A stretch of DNA of 64,000 bases from Acidipila rosea (lineage in GTDB: Bacteria; Acidobacteriota; Terriglobia; Terriglobales; Acidobacteriaceae), in NCBI RefSeq assembly GCF_004339725.1, contig NZ_SMGK01000002.1, positions 806,001 to 870,000 of the forward strand, given 5' to 3'. The position numbers and the translations under genes were made by a program. The notes under the pieces are model-generated. The model did no database searches and was not told the DNA's origin. It saw only the letters and a list, made by a program, of their open reading frames with translations. Shown here piece by piece: positions 61,475 to 64,000 of this stretch. Each line of letters opens with the position of its first letter. Position 1 is the stretch's first letter.

Positions 61475-63466
61475 TTGCGGAAGCTCAACGCCTGCCTGCT
61501 CTTTTTCCTCGCATTGTTTGCTGCCGCTGCTCCAGCACAGACTGCCATCTATCCCACTCCTCCCGCAGTGCGCTCCAGCAGGTTTCGCGTCACGGTCAAC
61601 GGGCATCGGACCTGGTTCATCCACGCCGCGGCCAACTACTACTTCCTGAACTTTGCCGCAGCAGACAGCACGAAAATAGTGATCACCGCTCCCGACGCCA
61701 ACTACTGGCAGCGCGGCGTTGAGATCGCGCCGTGGTCTCTCGGGCTCCGCGCTCAACGCAGAGGACGCACCATCAGCTTCACCCTCCATGGGCCTGCGAA
61801 GTTGTCTATCTCACGGCCCGGCGACCACTTCGCCGGAGCGGAGATGCTCTTCCTGTTTGCGAATCCTCCAGAGGCGAAGCCGCCTCTGGCCACCGATCCA
61901 GATACGCTCTTCTTCAAGCCAGGCACCTATCGCCAGAGCATCACCCCGCACTCCGGCCAGAATGTTTATCTCGCTCCGGGTGCTGTGATCTACGGTGCGC
62001 TCAACCTGTGGCAGGTTGAGAATGTGCATGTCTACGGGCGCGGGGTCCTCATCTACGACGGCCCGCAGAACCCGCTGGACGATCAGGGCTGGATGCACAA
62101 GCCCGACTGGCATGGCATCCTCCTGGATCACGCTCGCAACGTCGAGATTGACGGCATAACGGTAGTGGTTCGCAGCCGCACCTGGATGATCCAGATGTGG
62201 AATTCCCATCACGTCGGCTTCAACAATGTGAAGGTCATTGGCGGCAGCACAAGTGACGCCAATCAGGATGGAATGGACTGGCGCGGCGGCGGTGACACCT
62301 CAGTCCGCAACAGTTTCATTCGCGCAGCCGACGACGTGTTTGCCATCGAGGGCGACAACGACTTCTACAGCGGAGTGACGCACACCACGCCCGGCGACGA
62401 TGTCAACAACATCACCATTGAAAACGATGTCGTCTCCACCAGCGTCTCGAATATCGTCCGCGTCAGCTGGCCGCTGCAGCACTTCAACAGTCACAACTTC
62501 CTGATGCGGAACGTTGATGTGCTGCACATGGGTTATGGAAGCTGCAAGGTTCCCTTCGCACTCTTTGAGCTATGGTCGGACCAGGGCGGCTGGGGCAGCC
62601 ACTCCAACTATCGCCTGCAGAATATCCGGCTGGAAGACTGGTACTCCCTGCTGCAGATCGATCAGAAGTGGCCGGCAGTCCGTGACATCAAGCTTGAAGA
62701 TATCTGGGCGCTCGGCTCGCCCTCGATGGCGCCTTCAACGCTCTCGGGTGACGTACAAGATGTGACTCTCAGCAATGTCGAGATTGCCGGACAGCCCATC
62801 ACCAGCCGTGCTGCTCTTCCGCTGCGGATCGAGGCAGGTGCGCAGCCCCCTGCTTACTCCATGAGTGCGAACGATGCTGCGATGGCCGACCCTCCGGATT
62901 CATCCCCGCAATTCACCTACACGCCGGGGCTGCTGCGTCCGCACCAGGCGGTGACCTTCCGTGCAGCGCCTCATGGTGACGGCACAATCTATCACTGGCT
63001 CTTCGGCGATGGCTCACAGGCTACCGGACCCGTAGTGCAACATCGCTTCCCGGATGCAAGGGGCACGCTGCTCGACAACTCAGGAAGCTTTCGTGTCCTG
63101 CTTCACGTTATCGATGCAAAGGGCCGCGAGTCATGGGCAGCGCATCCAGTGATCGTCGGAGGCACAGCTCTTCCGGCGCTCGATGCCGGCAACCTCGAAG
63201 TGCCTGCCGACGGAGGCTATACCTTTACGCTGATGACCGCCGGCCAGGCCGAACTGAAGGTGGACGGGCGAACAATCACACACAGTCCCGCGCCCAAGCC
63301 CCTGGTCTGCGGCACGCCCGGATACGCCGTGCAACCGGCCAGTGGAAGCCTGCAGCTGCGGCGCGGCCTCCACCGCATCGAGATTTCAGGAGCGTCCGGC
63401 TCGGCTCTCTACTGGGAGGGGCCAGCGCTGCCCATGCAGAAAGTTGCCGCAGCCGCTCTTCCCTGA
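61475..63466 (+). CDS. Secreted beta-helix carbohydrate-active enzyme with PKD domain
   Basis: A 663-residue protein with a signal peptide (LLFFLALFAAAAPAQT). The N-terminal beta-sandwich (about 25-150) is followed by a right-handed beta-helix (about 165-440). That helix has parallel-helix turns such as VYLAPGAVIYGALNLWQVEN and YGRGVLIYDG, and an Asp-rich region (DANQDGMDWRGG, RAADDVFAIEGDND), like GH28/GH49 and related polysaccharide hydrolases. A PKD domain (HWLFGDGSQATGPVVQHRF) and a C-terminal beta domain follow. The start is TTG at 61475, which places the signal peptide correctly. The exact family and substrate are not resolved. Confidence 0.82.
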   Translation: MRKLNACLLFFLALFAAAAPAQTAIYPTPPAVRSSRFRVTVNGHRTWFIHAAANYYFLNFAAADSTKIVITAPDANYWQRGVEIAPWSLGLRAQRRGRTISFTLHGPAKLSISRPGDHFAGAEMLFLFANPPEAKPPLATDPDTLFFKPGTYRQSITPHSGQNVYLAPGAVIYGALNLWQVENVHVYGRGVLIYDGPQNPLDDQGWMHKPDWHGILLDHARNVEIDGITVVVRSRTWMIQMWNSHHVGFNNVKVIGGSTSDANQDGMDWRGGGDTSVRNSFIRAADDVFAIEGDNDFYSGVTHTTPGDDVNNITIENDVVSTSVSNIVRVSWPLQHFNSHNFLMRNVDVLHMGYGSCKVPFALFELWSDQGGWGSHSNYRLQNIRLEDWYSLLQIDQKWPAVRDIKLEDIWALGSPSMAPSTLSGDVQDVTLSNVEIAGQPITSRAALPLRIEAGAQPPAYSMSANDAAMADPPDSSPQFTYTPGLLRPHQAVTFRAAPHGDGTIYHWLFGDGSQATGPVVQHRFPDARGTLLDNSGSFRVLLHVIDAKGRESWAAHPVIVGGTALPALDAGNLEVPADGGYTFTLMTAGQAELKVDGRTITHSPAPKPLVCGTPGYAVQPASGSLQLRRGLHRIEISGASGSALYWEGPALPMQKVAAAALP

Positions 63467-63487
63467 AGGCGTGATCCCCTCGAAGGC

Positions 63488-64000
63488 TTACTTGCGATCA
63501 GCCCCGGTTGCAGGAAAGAGGAACCGCAGCATCGGCCCTACGCGTTCAGCCCATGCGGCTTCATCGTGCGTTCCGCCTTCGACCCGCTCGTAGTGCAGAT
63601 CAATCCCGGTGCGCCAGCCTTTGGCGCGTAGCCTGCGGTCGAGGCGATCTGCATCGGCGAGCGTCCGCTTGCCTTCCGCATCGCCCACATCGAGCCAGAT
63701 GCGTGGACGTGCCATCCTGTGCCGGTCGTCGACGAATGCCAGAATATTTTCGTGGTTCCACCAGAGAGACGGTGAATGCACCGCCAGCCGTCCGTACACC
63801 GCCGTGTATTTGAGCCCCAGGTAGAGACTCACCAGGCCGCCCAGCGATGAGCCGCCGAGTCCCGTATTCTGCGGGCCGGTCAGCGTGCGATAGTTCGCAT
63901 GGATAAAAGGCAGCAGCTCCTGCATAAGCAGCTTGCCATACTTGTCGGCTTCGCCCCCGCCCATTTTTCCATCACGAATATGCGTGTACTCGGCCAGCCT
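63488..64000 (-). CDS. Esterase D / enterochelin-esterase-like hydrolase (5' part outside window)
   Basis: The frame is open to the right edge, so the start is missing; 170 codons are readable. The alpha/beta-hydrolase nucleophile is in LGGSSLGGLVSLYLGL, preceded by ELLPFIHANYRTL, typical of putative esterases related to enterochelin esterase and S-formylglutathione hydrolase. A histidine candidate lies in GGTHDEAAWAERV. It converges with the beta-helix enzyme gene (21 bp between stops) and may be a carbohydrate esterase working with it; that is inference. Confidence 0.85.
   Translation of the reverse strand, partial: RLAEYTHIRDGKMGGGEADKYGKLLMQELLPFIHANYRTLTGPQNTGLGGSSLGGLVSLYLGLKYTAVYGRLAVHSPSLWWNHENILAFVDDRHRMARPRIWLDVGDAEGKRTLADADRLDRRLRAKGWRTGIDLHYERVEGGTHDEAAWAERVGPMLRFLFPATGADRK

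Overview
The window is GC-rich bacterial chromosome, most likely from a flagellated soil member of the Acidobacteria (Acidobacteriaceae/Terriglobia type). Lineage clues are PadR regulators paired with very large MacB/FtsX-type permeases carrying an N-terminal permease-prefix domain (ADOP family), TonB-dependent receptors with N-terminal carboxypeptidase-regulatory domains, secreted plant-polysaccharide enzymes, and an lptC/A-lptB-rpoN-hpf cluster. Lineage is inferred from gene families only; no rRNA or tRNA gene was seen.

Layout. 0-8.2 kb: a partial AraC regulator behind a zinc alcohol dehydrogenase, a secreted acetylxylan-esterase-like hydrolase, a secreted DUF1593 protein, an acyltransferase 3 and a membrane protein of unknown role. 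8.3-14.8 kb: two PadR-ADOP operons on the minus strand. The second permease has a one-base frameshift, and a decayed GlxA/DJ-1-type regulator lies between them. 15-18.7 kb: a DUF4097 beta-solenoid protein, a NagX-like membrane acyltransferase and three small membrane proteins. 18.9-26.2 kb: purQ, a PHP-type phosphatase, an SDR, a DUF4232 lipoprotein, an MlaE/MlaF-type lipid transporter, a third PadR operon and an MFS exporter. 26.2-35.6 kb: a TonB receptor, then hpf, rpoN, lptB, a giant LptC/LptA-like protein and a hypothetical. 35.6-38.7 kb: small and hypothetical genes with a RES-Xre toxin-antitoxin pair. 38.7-49.6 kb: GH28, a SpoIIE phosphatase, cspA, a B12-binding mutase subunit, an M24-fold protein, GH42, an S9 peptidase and phosphoglycolate phosphatase. 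49.7-53.3 kb: flagellin facing away from flbD-motA-motB. 53.3-64 kb: a TPR protein, rbfA-nrnA, a GT39-type membrane transferase, an acetyltransferase, a cobalamin riboswitch with a BtuB-like receptor, a beta-helix carbohydrate enzyme with a PKD module and a partial esterase.

Regulation visible in the sequence. The flagellin/flbD intergenic region carries a near-perfect sigma-28 promoter for flagellin and a consensus sigma-54 promoter for flbD-motAB, while rpoN lies in the same window. Each of the three PadR genes has an inverted repeat just upstream of its start, and so has the RES-Xre operon. A class of cobalamin riboswitch precedes the B12 receptor. A 14-bp perfect inverted repeat places the probable ribosome-binding site of a DUF3185 gene inside a stem.

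No CRISPR array, prophage or intact insertion sequence was seen. I did not find one clearly undescribed multigene system. The best leads are the PadR-linked palindromes, the 35.6-38.7 kb accessory block, and several enzymes with altered catalytic residues: an MlaF-like ATPase lacking the Walker B glutamate, and an M24 protein lacking metal-binding aspartates.
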